NCBI GenBank assembly: GCA_016192455.1
Contig: JACPUC010000016.1
Location: forward strand, 16,305 to 80,304
Reading direction: 5' to 3'
From: Candidatus Tectimicrobiota bacterium
GTDB lineage: Bacteria; JACPUC01
Length of the DNA: 64,000 nt
The notes under the pieces were generated by a model. It was not told where the DNA came from. It made no database searches and was given only the letters and a program-made list of their open reading frames with translations. The translations under genes and the position numbers were made by a program. This document shows positions 28,918 through 37,123 of this stretch, one piece after another (the first letter of the stretch is position 1; every line of letters begins with the position of its first letter).

Positions 28918-29580
28918 ATGCCCGAGCAATCAGCCGCCGCCGAGTCCGCTCCGTCGCGCCCACCCTGGGCCCCCCGCCTCTACCTGGTAACCGATCGCTG
29001 GCAGGCGCGCGGACCGCTGCCCCAGGTCGTTGCGGCCGCCCTCGCCGGAGGCGTCGACGCGGTGCAGCTCCGCGAGAAGGACCTCGGCGCGCGCCAGCTC
29101 GCCGAGCTGGCGGCGGCGCTCCTTCCCCTCACCAGGGCTGCGGGTGTGCCGCTCCTCATCAATGACCGCATCGACGTGGCCCTGGCCTGCGGCGCCGCCG
29201 GGGTGCAGCTTGCCGGCACGTCCCTGCCCACCCCCCAGGCGCGCACCCTCGTCGGTCCCAGGCGCTACCTGGGCGTCTCCACCCACAGCCTTGAGGAAGC
29301 CGAATGCGCCGCGCGGGAGGGCGCCGACTTCGTCCTCTTCGGCCCCGTCTTTGCGACGCCGTCCAAGCTCGCCTTCGGCTCGCCGCAAGGGATCGAGCGC
29401 CTGCGCCAGGTCTGCCGCGCCGTGTCCTGCCCGGTGCTGGCAATCGGCGGCATTAAGGCGCAGCACCTGCCGGAGGTGCTGGGGGTAGGCGCCCATGGCG
29501 TCGCCGTCATCTCGGCGATCCTCGCTTCCCCGGACCCCACGGCGGCAGCCGCCTGCTTCGTGGAGCAGCTCCGGGCCTAG
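28918..29580 (+). CDS. thiE: Thiamine phosphate synthase
   Basis: 220 residues, TIM barrel. Motifs: RLYLVTDRW (20-28), AVQLREKDLGARQLAELA, LLINDRIDVALACGAAGVQL, YLGVSTHSLEEAECAAREGA, FVLFGPVFATPSK and LAIGGIKAQHLPEVLGVGAHGVAVISAI. It joins the pyrimidine and thiazole phosphates to give thiamine phosphate. TenI, a related regulator-like aldolase, is the alternative, but the pyrimidine-binding and phosphate-binding motifs are intact. It follows thiG by about 150 bases and is probably in the same transcript. Confidence 0.92.
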   Translation: MPEQSAAAESAPSRPPWAPRLYLVTDRWQARGPLPQVVAAALAGGVDAVQLREKDLGARQLAELAAALLPLTRAAGVPLLINDRIDVALACGAAGVQLAGTSLPTPQARTLVGPRRYLGVSTHSLEEAECAAREGADFVLFGPVFATPSKLAFGSPQGIERLRQVCRAVSCPVLAIGGIKAQHLPEVLGVGAHGVAVISAILASPDPTAAAACFVEQLRA

Positions 29581-29778
29581 ACCTCCGCAAGCACGCCACC
29601 CCTCACGCCTCCAGCGTAACCAACGCCGCCTCGCGCCTCCCCACCGCGCACGCCCCACGTCGCTCGTCTCGACGCGGCGGGCGGCGCGCCGCGCGGAGCT
29701 CGACAGGCCGGGCCCCGCCGGCGCGCCATAGCGCTGCTTGAGGTGAGAGGAGAAGTTCGGCAGACCGCGGAGGGGGGA

Positions 29779-30591
29779 TCATATGCCGATGACGGTCTCT
29801 TCTTCCCGCCAGGCGAGGGAGCGCGATTGAACCCGCGACAACGCCACGTCGACCAGCATGATGAGGATGGTGACGACGAGCACGCCGAGGATGACGCCCG
29901 TCATGTCGAACATCGACCGCGCCCGGTCGATGCTGGAGCCCAGTCCCTTGTAAGGGCTGAGGAACTCGCCGACCACCGCGGCGCTGATGGAGCGCGGCAG
30001 GGAAATCTTCATGCCCGCGAAGACATAGGGGCTGGCGGTCGGCCAGACGATGTGGCGGCTGATCTGCTTCTGATTGGCGCCGAAGATGCGGGCCACTTTG
30101 ATGAGGTTGGGATCGACGGCGCGCACACCTGCGTAGGTATTGAAGAAGATAAGGAAGCAGACGACGATGACGACGAAGACGACCTTCGAGGTCATGTCAA
30201 TGCCGAACCAGAGGATGAGGAGCGGCGCCATGGCCAGCTTCGGCACCCCCATGGCGGCGGTGATGTAGGGATCGAGGACCGCGGCGAGTCGCGGGAAGAG
30301 GCGCAGGATGAAGGGCAGCCCCAGCCCCAAGGCAGCCCCGATGACGAAGCCGAGAACCGACTCCGCCAGGGTGATCCCCGCGTCGATGAGGAGGTTCAAG
30401 TTCAGGAGCTCTTCCCAGAAGCGCGCCACGATGGCGACGGGGCTGCTGAACCACAAGGCGCCCTTGGTACTGCTCAGCACCTGCCAGACAAGGAGGAGGG
30501 CTACGATCAAGGCGGCGCGCCAGAGGCGCACTTTGGTCCGCCACGCGGTTCCCTCGTAAGAGGCAGTCGCCAGCTCCTGTGCTGTCTGCAC
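29779..30591 (-). CDS. ABC transporter permease, NitT/TauT (SsuC-like) family
   Basis: 270 residues from a GTG with GAGAGG upstream. An earlier in-frame start would add 58 low-complexity residues. Six membrane helices, with the cytoplasmic EAA-type loop GVRAVDPNLIKVARIFGANQ contacting the ATPase, and the end VVGEFLSPYKGLGSSIDRAR typical of SsuC/TauC/ThiX proteins. It follows a second permease (30746-31519) and a binding protein (32090-33115), all minus strand, but no ATPase gene is near. The substrate is unknown. Proximity to thiE makes a thiamine precursor thinkable, no more. Confidence 0.87.
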   Translation of the reverse strand: MQTAQELATASYEGTAWRTKVRLWRAALIVALLLVWQVLSSTKGALWFSSPVAIVARFWEELLNLNLLIDAGITLAESVLGFVIGAALGLGLPFILRLFPRLAAVLDPYITAAMGVPKLAMAPLLILWFGIDMTSKVVFVVIVVCFLIFFNTYAGVRAVDPNLIKVARIFGANQKQISRHIVWPTASPYVFAGMKISLPRSISAAVVGEFLSPYKGLGSSIDRARSMFDMTGVILGVLVVTILIMLVDVALSRVQSRSLAWREEETVIGI

Positions 30592-30745
30592 GACCTGTAC
30601 GTCCTCTCCGTGGGCGCCGATGCGGGGTGCTGCTCGGAACGCCCCACCACCCCGCCGCCCTCCTTTCGCCCCCTCGCCTCGGCGGCTGGGACGCCAGCTT
30701 CGCAAAGCCCCTCCCCAGGCGGCAGCTTCATCGCCGCCGGCGGCG

Positions 30746-31519
30746 CTACATGCCGATGATCTCACGCTCCTCGACGCGCCAGGAGAGGAGCTTCGCCTCC
30801 ACCACCTTGACGACCTGATTCATGATGACGATGAGGAGACTCAGCACGATGAGCCCCACGAACACGCCCGCGGTATCGAACTCGTTCGTGGCATACTCGA
30901 TGAAGTAGCCGATGCCGCGGTCGGCGCTGATCAGCTCGCCGATCACCGCGCCGGCGATGGCGTAGGGGACGGAAATCTTCAGGCCGGTGAAGATGTAGGG
31001 GACGGCGCTCGGCCACAGGACGTGGCGCACGATGTGGTCCTCCCGCGCCCCCATGATGCGCGCCACCTTGATGAGGTTCGGATTGACCCCCTGGATGCCG
31101 GCGGTGGTGTTGAAGAAGACGAGGAAGAAGACGATCGAGAAGACCACCGCCACCTTCGAGAGCATGCCGACGCCGAACCAGAGGATGAAGATGGGCGCCA
31201 GGGCCAGCTTCGGCATGCCGTAGCCGCCGACCATGAGCGGGCCGAGCACCTCGGAGGCGAGGGGATGACGGCGCAGGAGGAACGGCAGACCCACGCCAAG
31301 GACGATGCCGAGGGCGAACCCCCAGAAGGCCTCCTGGATGGTCATCAGGATGTGCGGCCAGAGCGTCCCGTCCAGCAGCCATCGCAGCATGCGCTGCAGG
31401 ACCAGCAACGGCGGGCTCACCCACTCCGGCGACGCCAGGATGGAGAGCGCCTGCCACAGCCCCAGGCAGCAAAAGCCGGCGATGATGCGGAGGGCCAGGA
31501 GGGCGACGCCGGGATGCAT
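30746..31519 (-). CDS. ABC transporter permease, NitT/TauT (SsuC-like) family
   Basis: 257 residues with the same six-helix plan as its neighbour. The EAA loop is GIQGVNPNLIKVARIMGARE, and the end is VIGELISADRGIGYFIEYAT. The ATG has GAGGAG four bases upstream. Two different permeases in a row suggest a heterodimeric channel. The longer reading frame of the downstream permease would overlap the end of this gene. Confidence 0.87.
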   Translation of the reverse strand: MHPGVALLALRIIAGFCCLGLWQALSILASPEWVSPPLLVLQRMLRWLLDGTLWPHILMTIQEAFWGFALGIVLGVGLPFLLRRHPLASEVLGPLMVGGYGMPKLALAPIFILWFGVGMLSKVAVVFSIVFFLVFFNTTAGIQGVNPNLIKVARIMGAREDHIVRHVLWPSAVPYIFTGLKISVPYAIAGAVIGELISADRGIGYFIEYATNEFDTAGVFVGLIVLSLLIVIMNQVVKVVEAKLLSWRVEEREIIGM

Positions 31520-32089
31520 CGTACTCCTCACGAGGGGAGGGGACGGCAGAGATGCGCCACGCCCGCGTGCGGCGGCAACGAAGCGACCGCGTGGGGCTCC
31601 GCCGCCTTCCCGCCAAGGTGGATCTCGAATATCCCCTTCACGAGCCTGAAAGCGCCGCCGCGCCGCAACGCCGTTCGAGGACCGCGCCGGCGGCCCTGTT
31701 CTGAAGCAGGGCCCTGAGGAGCCGCCGCCTCTGCTTCACCTCCCCGCCAGGCTGAACGACAGTTTTCCATCTTGAGGCTGCGCTGCTTGACGTAGGGAGT
31801 GAGTGAATTCTACGTGCGGTTGGCGGTCGAGTCAATGAACGAACAAACCCCCTCGCCCCCCCTACCTCCCGCCGGGCTGCGGCGCGGGCCAGCGCCACGC
31901 TCTCGGGGCGCAGGGCGAAGCGGACGGGCGGCACGCCGGGGAGAAGCCCGGCCCTCCGCCAGGCGCAACCCTTGGCGGGACGCGTTCCACACCAGAGAGG
32001 CGCAAGGACGGAAGCGATTCATCGGCAAGGTCGGGGGGAGGCCCCTCGCGCGGCGGTTCCTCCCCTCCCCCAAGCCTTTCCTCTCGAGT
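31520..32089. other. Intergenic region without recognisable gene
   Basis: About 570 bases between the permease pair and the binding protein, all minus-strand genes. Open frames here have Arg/Ala/Pro-rich content typical of unread GC-rich DNA. No repeat, hairpin terminator or promoter was convincing. Confidence 0.45.
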
Positions 32090-33115
32090 CTAGTCAAAGA
32101 GCCCTTGGATAAGCCGCGACTGCAGCTCCGCGTCGGTGAGACCCGGCTTCTCCAGGTCGCCGGCGGCTAGCATCATGGTTTGCACCGTCTTCAGAGCTTG
32201 CAGCGTCGGCTTGCCGGAAGGAGCGACCCCGCTCTTGTACATGCGGTAGGAGGCCTCCACCCATTCGCTGCGCAACTTGGGGAATTCTTTCTTCAGAATG
32301 GCGAGGGAGTTCGCGTCGTTCGTGCGCAGGATGTCGAGTGATTTCTGGTAACCGCGCGCAACCTTCTTGCAGGTGGCCGCTTGCTCCTTGCAATAGTCGG
32401 GGTGGGCGGCGACGTAGATGTACCCGAACGGCTCCAGGGCGGGGATATCGCCCCGCGGGCCGCTGATGAGCAGGGTTCCGAAGCCTTCCAGCTCGCTGGC
32501 CACGGTCCAGGGGAGCGACAGCGAGAAGCCATCGATATCACCGCGCTTGAGGGCCGCGAAGAGCGACGGCCCGGTGCCGACGGCGCGGATCGTGTAGTCC
32601 TTCCCCGCCTGCAGACCCGCCAGGCTGCCGACGTATTGCAGCCAGGCATCCGGGATGCCGCGCAGGCGATCGATGCCGATGACCTTCCCTTTCATGAACT
32701 GGGCGCGATCCTTGATGCTGCTGGCGCTGGTGATCCCCGCTTTCGCCGCCTTGGCCTTATCGACCGCAAGTTCGAGGTTCACCCGGTGGAGCAGCATGAC
32801 GAGGCCATCGAGCGGCGCCTTGGCGACGTGTCCCTTGATCAGGGAGACGCCGCTCGCCATGGCCAGCTCAACCTTGCGGCCTCGCGCTGCCGTCGAGGAC
32901 CCCAGCCCCTTGATTTCGCGGTACGTGAGATCGAGACCCTCATCCTTGAAGAAGCCTCTGTCAAGCCCGATGAAGGTCGCCGCGAAGCTGAAGGAGGGTC
33001 CGGGATGGGCGATCGTGATCTTCGTCAGCTCCGCCGCCGTGGCCGGCCCCGCCACGAGCAGCGCCAGCGCCATGCCGATCCAGACGAGGTTCCTGACGCG
33101 TCGTCCCCTAGCCAT
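32090..33115 (-). CDS. NitT/TauT-type ABC substrate-binding protein
   Basis: 341 residues of the NMT1/SsuA-like family. Signal peptide VRNLVWIGMALALLVAGPATA (7-27). The mature start LTKITIAHPGPSFSFAATFI, and GLDRGFFKDEGLDLTYREIK, are the usual N-terminal half. SPW-type ligand region: FSLSLPWTVASELEGFGTLL. GGAGG lies ten bases before the ATG. It lies upstream of the two permeases but about 570 bases away. The family binds nitrate, taurine, sulfonates, bicarbonate or thiamine pyrimidine precursors. The ligand is not predictable here. Confidence 0.87.
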   Translation of the reverse strand: MARGRRVRNLVWIGMALALLVAGPATAAELTKITIAHPGPSFSFAATFIGLDRGFFKDEGLDLTYREIKGLGSSTAARGRKVELAMASGVSLIKGHVAKAPLDGLVMLLHRVNLELAVDKAKAAKAGITSASSIKDRAQFMKGKVIGIDRLRGIPDAWLQYVGSLAGLQAGKDYTIRAVGTGPSLFAALKRGDIDGFSLSLPWTVASELEGFGTLLISGPRGDIPALEPFGYIYVAAHPDYCKEQAATCKKVARGYQKSLDILRTNDANSLAILKKEFPKLRSEWVEASYRMYKSGVAPSGKPTLQALKTVQTMMLAAGDLEKPGLTDAELQSRLIQGLFD

Positions 33116-33362
33116 CGCGCAATCCTCCTCTCCAGGGAGCCTCTACCTGCACCCGGCGACACGGCATGACGCAGCCATTGCGGCATGCGCCGCCAAGGTG
33201 AACCAACGCACCTCCGGCCCCATCATTCCAGCTCGGCGGCGAACCGCGCCCTCTGCCGCGGCGACCGCTCGACACTCTCAGCCGCCCCTCCCGCCTGCTC
33301 TCGGATGATGCTCCCGCACCCAAACGCTCGAAGGGAGACCGCGCGGGGGGTAGGTTCGCTCC

Positions 33363-34385
33363 TCAGCTTCCGTTCAAACGATAGAAACGGCGCGGGTTGT
33401 CATCGAAGATCTTGCGCTTGGCGCTGTCGCTGATGTCGGTCCGTTTCGTGATGTCGTGCACCATGTTGGGCCAGGTCATGTCCCAGTGCGGGTAGTCGCT
33501 GGCCCAGATGACGATGTCTTCGCCGAGCTTGTCGAGCGCGTAAGCGAGCCCCTCCTCTTCCGCCTCGCAGGAGAAGAAGATGTTGCCCTCCTTGCAGTAC
33601 TCGCTCGGTTTCCTCTTCACCAGCGGCGCTTCGCTGCGGCGCCGCTCCCACTCCTCGTCCATACGCTCCAGCCAGTACGGCACCCAGCCGACGCCCGCCT
33701 CCAGGAAGGCGAGCTTCAGGTTGGGGAACTTCTCGGGAATGCCGCCGAGCACCATGCCGGTGAGCGCCAGCATGATGTCGAGGGGGAAGGCGACGGTGTG
33801 CACCTTGATGAAGCTCTGGAAGCGCTCGATCCCGGTGGCGGCAAAGCTGTTGCCGTGCACGCCTAGGCCGACGCCGAGGCGCTCCGCCTCTTCGTACAGC
33901 GGCCAGAACTCCTCGTTGCTGAGGTCCTTCGGCGGGCCGTTGCAGGGGAGCATGGCGCCGGCCGCGTTGAGCTTCGTGCAGGCCCGATTCAGCTCCTCCA
34001 CCGCCGCCGGCATGTCCTGGATGGGAAGGAGCGCCACGTAGGCCAGCACGCCGCCGCTCTGGGCGCAGAACTCCGCCAGGTAGTCGTTGTAGGCGCGGGC
34101 CACCTCCACCGCCCAGCTCTTCTCCTGGATGGCGATGTGGTTCAGCCCCACGGTGGGGTACATCACCGAGATGTCGATGCCCTCGCTCTTCATGTCGGCG
34201 AGGCGGGCCTGCAGGTCCGCCCGCCGCTTCTCCGACGGGTGGCCTTCGAGGTAACGCTGCCAGGTGTCGAGGGGGATGAGCGTGCGCCGCTCCCGCGCCT
34301 CCGGCGGCAGCTTCCTGCGCAGCTCGGCGTCGTTCTCCATCATGTGGCCATCCGCATCGATCACCGAGAACCTGTTGACGGACAT
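33363..34385 (-). CDS. Amidohydrolase family 2 (ACMSD-like) metal-dependent hydrolase
   Basis: 340 residues. N-terminal metal motif replaced by DADGHMMEN (9-17; D-x-H form), then PTVGLNHIAIQEKSWAVEVA, LGVGLGVHGNSFAATG (metal His), FPNLKLAFLEAGVGWVPYWL, and the final metal Asp in VIWASDYPHWDMTWPN. These features place it with the amino-carboxymuconate-semialdehyde-decarboxylase-like group of decarboxylases and hydrolases. The start is the ATG after GGAGGAG. A relative lies at 60201-61310, and a more distant one at 55820-56812. It probably decarboxylates or hydrolyses a cyclic or unsaturated acid. Confidence 0.85.
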   Translation of the reverse strand: MSVNRFSVIDADGHMMENDAELRRKLPPEARERRTLIPLDTWQRYLEGHPSEKRRADLQARLADMKSEGIDISVMYPTVGLNHIAIQEKSWAVEVARAYNDYLAEFCAQSGGVLAYVALLPIQDMPAAVEELNRACTKLNAAGAMLPCNGPPKDLSNEEFWPLYEEAERLGVGLGVHGNSFAATGIERFQSFIKVHTVAFPLDIMLALTGMVLGGIPEKFPNLKLAFLEAGVGWVPYWLERMDEEWERRRSEAPLVKRKPSEYCKEGNIFFSCEAEEEGLAYALDKLGEDIVIWASDYPHWDMTWPNMVHDITKRTDISDSAKRKIFDDNPRRFYRLNGS

Positions 34386-34784
34386 GATCTGGGTACTCCT
34401 CCTCCGCTCCCCACGGCCTGACGGCCCGGCCCCTCGCCATCCGACCCCGCCGCGGAATCCGTCAACCCCCGCGCCTGTGGCAGGCCCGGGCTCCGCGTTC
34501 GGCATCCTTACTTTTCCGCTCCTCCGCCGCGTCCTGGCGAGGCGGAGCGCCGGCGTCGCCGCGCCGCCGCTGCGACTGAAAGAGGGACTCCGCCGGCAAT
34601 GACTGCGGCACGCTGATCGTGAAGCGAGGCTCAGGTACCAGCCGCGTGGGGTGCGCGCGTTTAGGCTGATGTGCTCGCGCCACCTGCAACGCCGTTCATC
34701 CGCGCTGGGTAACGTGCAACGTCGGGAAGACGCGTGGACCGAACGGGGGTGGTAGACGCAGGCTAACAGAGGGGAAGGTTTGGG
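34386..34784. other. Intergenic region without recognisable gene
   Basis: About 400 bases between two minus-strand genes. It contains the ribosome binding site of the amidohydrolase at its left edge. I see no repeat, RNA or credible short gene. Confidence 0.4.
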
Positions 34785-36194
34785 TCAAGACGCCACGCCG
34801 AAGCGACAGAGCGCCAGGAGAGGGTGGAGCGAGGCGGCCTTTTCGAGCCCGCGCAGCAGGCTCAGGCAGCGGTCGGCATCCTGGGGTGCCAAGTGCAGGC
34901 TGGCGCACTGGCGGAACTTCTGCTCCAGGTCCGCCGCGCTGGCAGGATTGGCGGCGCTGCCGTAGGGCGCCAGGACGCGCCGGCTGTGCACGTGGCCGCT
35001 GCGCAGGGTGATCGTCACCTGGGCCGGCGAGAGGCGGGCAGCCTCCTCCCCAGCCAGTTCTTCGCTCGGCAGCATGGTGATGCGGCGCATCAGGTCGCGC
35101 ACCGCAGCCGACCGCACCACCTCGTCGGTCACCTGCGCCGGCCCCACCTCGCCAAAGCAGAGCGCCGCCGCCAGGCAGAACTCCATGCTGAACTTCCCTT
35201 CGAGGGCCGTGCGCGGCGCATGGTGGATGAGGATCGCCGGCGCCAGTGGGTTGACCAGGCAGGCCACCTCCGCCACCTCGGCGGCGGCGAGGCGATGCCG
35301 CCGGCGGAGTGCGAGCGCAGCGTCGATGGCGCAATGCGTGAAGGCGCAGGTGGGGTACATCTTGAGCGCGAAGCCGGGCGCCACAAGATCGAAGGGAGCG
35401 CCGAGGACCTCGCCAAGACGCGGCTCGCGTACCACGCCGGCGCCTCCACCGCTCCCTCCCTGGGGTCGTCCCGCATAGACCTCCAGGTACCCGCCCGGCC
35501 CGTCCAGGATGTCGGCGCCGCCGCTCATCCCCGCCTCCGCCAGGAGCGCGGCGGTAACCGCGTTGCGGGCAGCCTGGCCCACCTGGAACGGCTTGGCCAT
35601 GGAGCCGAAGTTGCGCGCCAGGCCGCCGCTTTGCGCCGCCGCCAGGCCCAGGGCGTGGCCAAGTTGCGCCGGCGTCAGCTCGAGGAGCCGCGCCGCCGCG
35701 CAGGTGGCACCGAAGACGCCCAGGGTGCTGGTAGCGTGCCAGCCGTGCTCGTAGTGCGGCGGACAGAGCAACCGCCCGAGCTTGCACGACACCTCGACGC
35801 CGATGGCGTAGGCGGCGAGCGCCTGCATGCCCGTGGCCTCGCAGCGCTCGGCCAGGGCCAGGACGACCGGCAGCACCACCGCGGTCGGGTGGCCGAAGAG
35901 GGTCCAGGAGGTGTCGTCGTAGTCGACCGCGTGGGCAATCACGCCGTTCGCCAGGGCGGCGTGGACGACGGGCGCCCGCCGCGTGGCGCCGAGGACCGTC
36001 GCCTCCTCGCTTCCCCCGCAGGCTCGCGCGAAGCCCCGCGCCTGCGCCGCGGCGGGCGTGGCGAGGCCGGCGAACGCCGCCGCCAGGCAGTCGATCCAGG
36101 AGCGCCTGGCCGCCTCGAGGACGGCGCCGTCGAGGGCGCTGCGGTTGCTCGAGCAGACAAAGTCGATGATCTCTCCGGTGACCGAGGCTGCCAT
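34785..36194 (-). CDS. MmgE/PrpD family protein
   Basis: 469 residues of the 2-methylcitrate dehydratase/iminodisuccinate-epimerase-like superfamily. Typical segments: RRSWIDCLAAAFAGLATPAA (30-49), HAALANGVIAHAVDYDDTSW (77-96), VGQAARNAVTAALLAEAG, FDLVAPGFALKMYPTCAFTH (about 283-302) and GKFSMEFCLAAALC. No other methylcitrate cycle gene is nearby, so a different substrate is likely. AGGAG precedes the ATG. It is probably co-transcribed with the cyclase at 36279-36908. Confidence 0.88.
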   Translation of the reverse strand: MAASVTGEIIDFVCSSNRSALDGAVLEAARRSWIDCLAAAFAGLATPAAAQARGFARACGGSEEATVLGATRRAPVVHAALANGVIAHAVDYDDTSWTLFGHPTAVVLPVVLALAERCEATGMQALAAYAIGVEVSCKLGRLLCPPHYEHGWHATSTLGVFGATCAAARLLELTPAQLGHALGLAAAQSGGLARNFGSMAKPFQVGQAARNAVTAALLAEAGMSGGADILDGPGGYLEVYAGRPQGGSGGGAGVVREPRLGEVLGAPFDLVAPGFALKMYPTCAFTHCAIDAALALRRRHRLAAAEVAEVACLVNPLAPAILIHHAPRTALEGKFSMEFCLAAALCFGEVGPAQVTDEVVRSAAVRDLMRRITMLPSEELAGEEAARLSPAQVTITLRSGHVHSRRVLAPYGSAANPASAADLEQKFRQCASLHLAPQDADRCLSLLRGLEKAASLHPLLALCRFGVAS

Positions 36195-36278
36195 GGAACG
36201 AGGACTCCTCCTTGCCTGCGAGTGGCGAAACCTGGGCGGTCGGAGGCAATCCTGGAGCGCGGCGGCAGGTAAGCCCGG

Positions 36279-36908
36279 TCAGGCGGCGGAGAGCTGCCGC
36301 AGCACCGCCCGCACCGGCGAGCTGTCCACCCCGATGAGCTTGAGCGGCAGGGCAAGGAGCTCGTACCAGCCTTCGGGCACGTGGCTCAGCTCCAGGCTCT
36401 CGAGGATGGCGATGCCGCGGTCAAGGAGGCGGCGATGCACCTCGAGCGCCGCACTCGTCGCGGCATCGACGCTGGGAGCATCAACCCCGACGAGGAGCAC
36501 ACCGTGCCGCGCCAGGAGGTCCGCCGCTTCCAGCGTCAACGGTTGATAGGCGCCGTCAAACCCATAGTCGGGTGGCCCCACCCCGGTCTTCAGGAGGAGC
36601 CGTTCGATGCGCCCCAGGTCGAGGTGCGCGAGGGAGCGCGCCGAGATGGGGGCCGTGCCGCGCACCTCGGCGAGGTAGGCGCGGCCAAGGTACGGGCGCA
36701 GGGAGACGGCATCGATGCTCGCCGCCCGCTCCTCGAGGTGACGCGGGGCGTCGGCATGGGTGCCGGCATGGGAGCTGAGGGAGAGAGCCGCACTGTTGTA
36801 ATCGTCCCCGCGGTCGCGACGCGCGGTCCATTCCAGCCGGAACGCGGCATCCCCCGGCCAGACGGCCATGCCGGGCTGAAGCGGTCGCGTCACGTCGTAG
36901 AGCTCCAT
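36279..36908 (-). CDS. Cyclase / kynurenine-formamidase-like metal hydrolase
   Basis: 209 residues of the cyclase family (PF04199-type). The metal site motif is SSHAGTHADAPRH (47-59, HxGTHxDxPxH). Further motifs are LYDVTRPLQPGMAVWPGD at the start, and VLLVGVDAPSVD. Members hydrolyse N-formylkynurenine or isatin, among others. The start is the ATG of MELYDVT, with GAGAGG 11 bases upstream. It lies before the MmgE/PrpD gene on the same strand. Confidence 0.87.
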   Translation of the reverse strand: MELYDVTRPLQPGMAVWPGDAAFRLEWTARRDRGDDYNSAALSLSSHAGTHADAPRHLEERAASIDAVSLRPYLGRAYLAEVRGTAPISARSLAHLDLGRIERLLLKTGVGPPDYGFDGAYQPLTLEAADLLARHGVLLVGVDAPSVDAATSAALEVHRRLLDRGIAILESLELSHVPEGWYELLALPLKLIGVDSSPVRAVLRQLSAA

Positions 36909-37010
36909 GATCGGGCATCCTCTCCCTGCGCTTCCCTCATCCGATGATGGCGGAAGGACGAATCTCACCTGCCGCCGGCATCTCTGGGCTGGTTTGCAGT
37001 GGCGTGGTAG

Positions 37011-37016
37011 TATAAA
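37011..37016 (+). promoter_or_regulatory. Possible -10 element
   Basis: TATAAA in a local AT pocket (GTAGTATAAACTTACAAC) about 110 bases upstream of the RACo-like gene. No -35 of quality was seen. Confidence 0.3.
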
Positions 37017-37123
37017 CTTACAACGGCGCGGTGAGCATGCCGATTTTCTTGTCAGCGCTTCCCCCTTGCCGCGAGCGGCGATTCCCCAGGTCCGCGTGGC
37101 TTCCAGGTGCGAGTACCAGCCCC

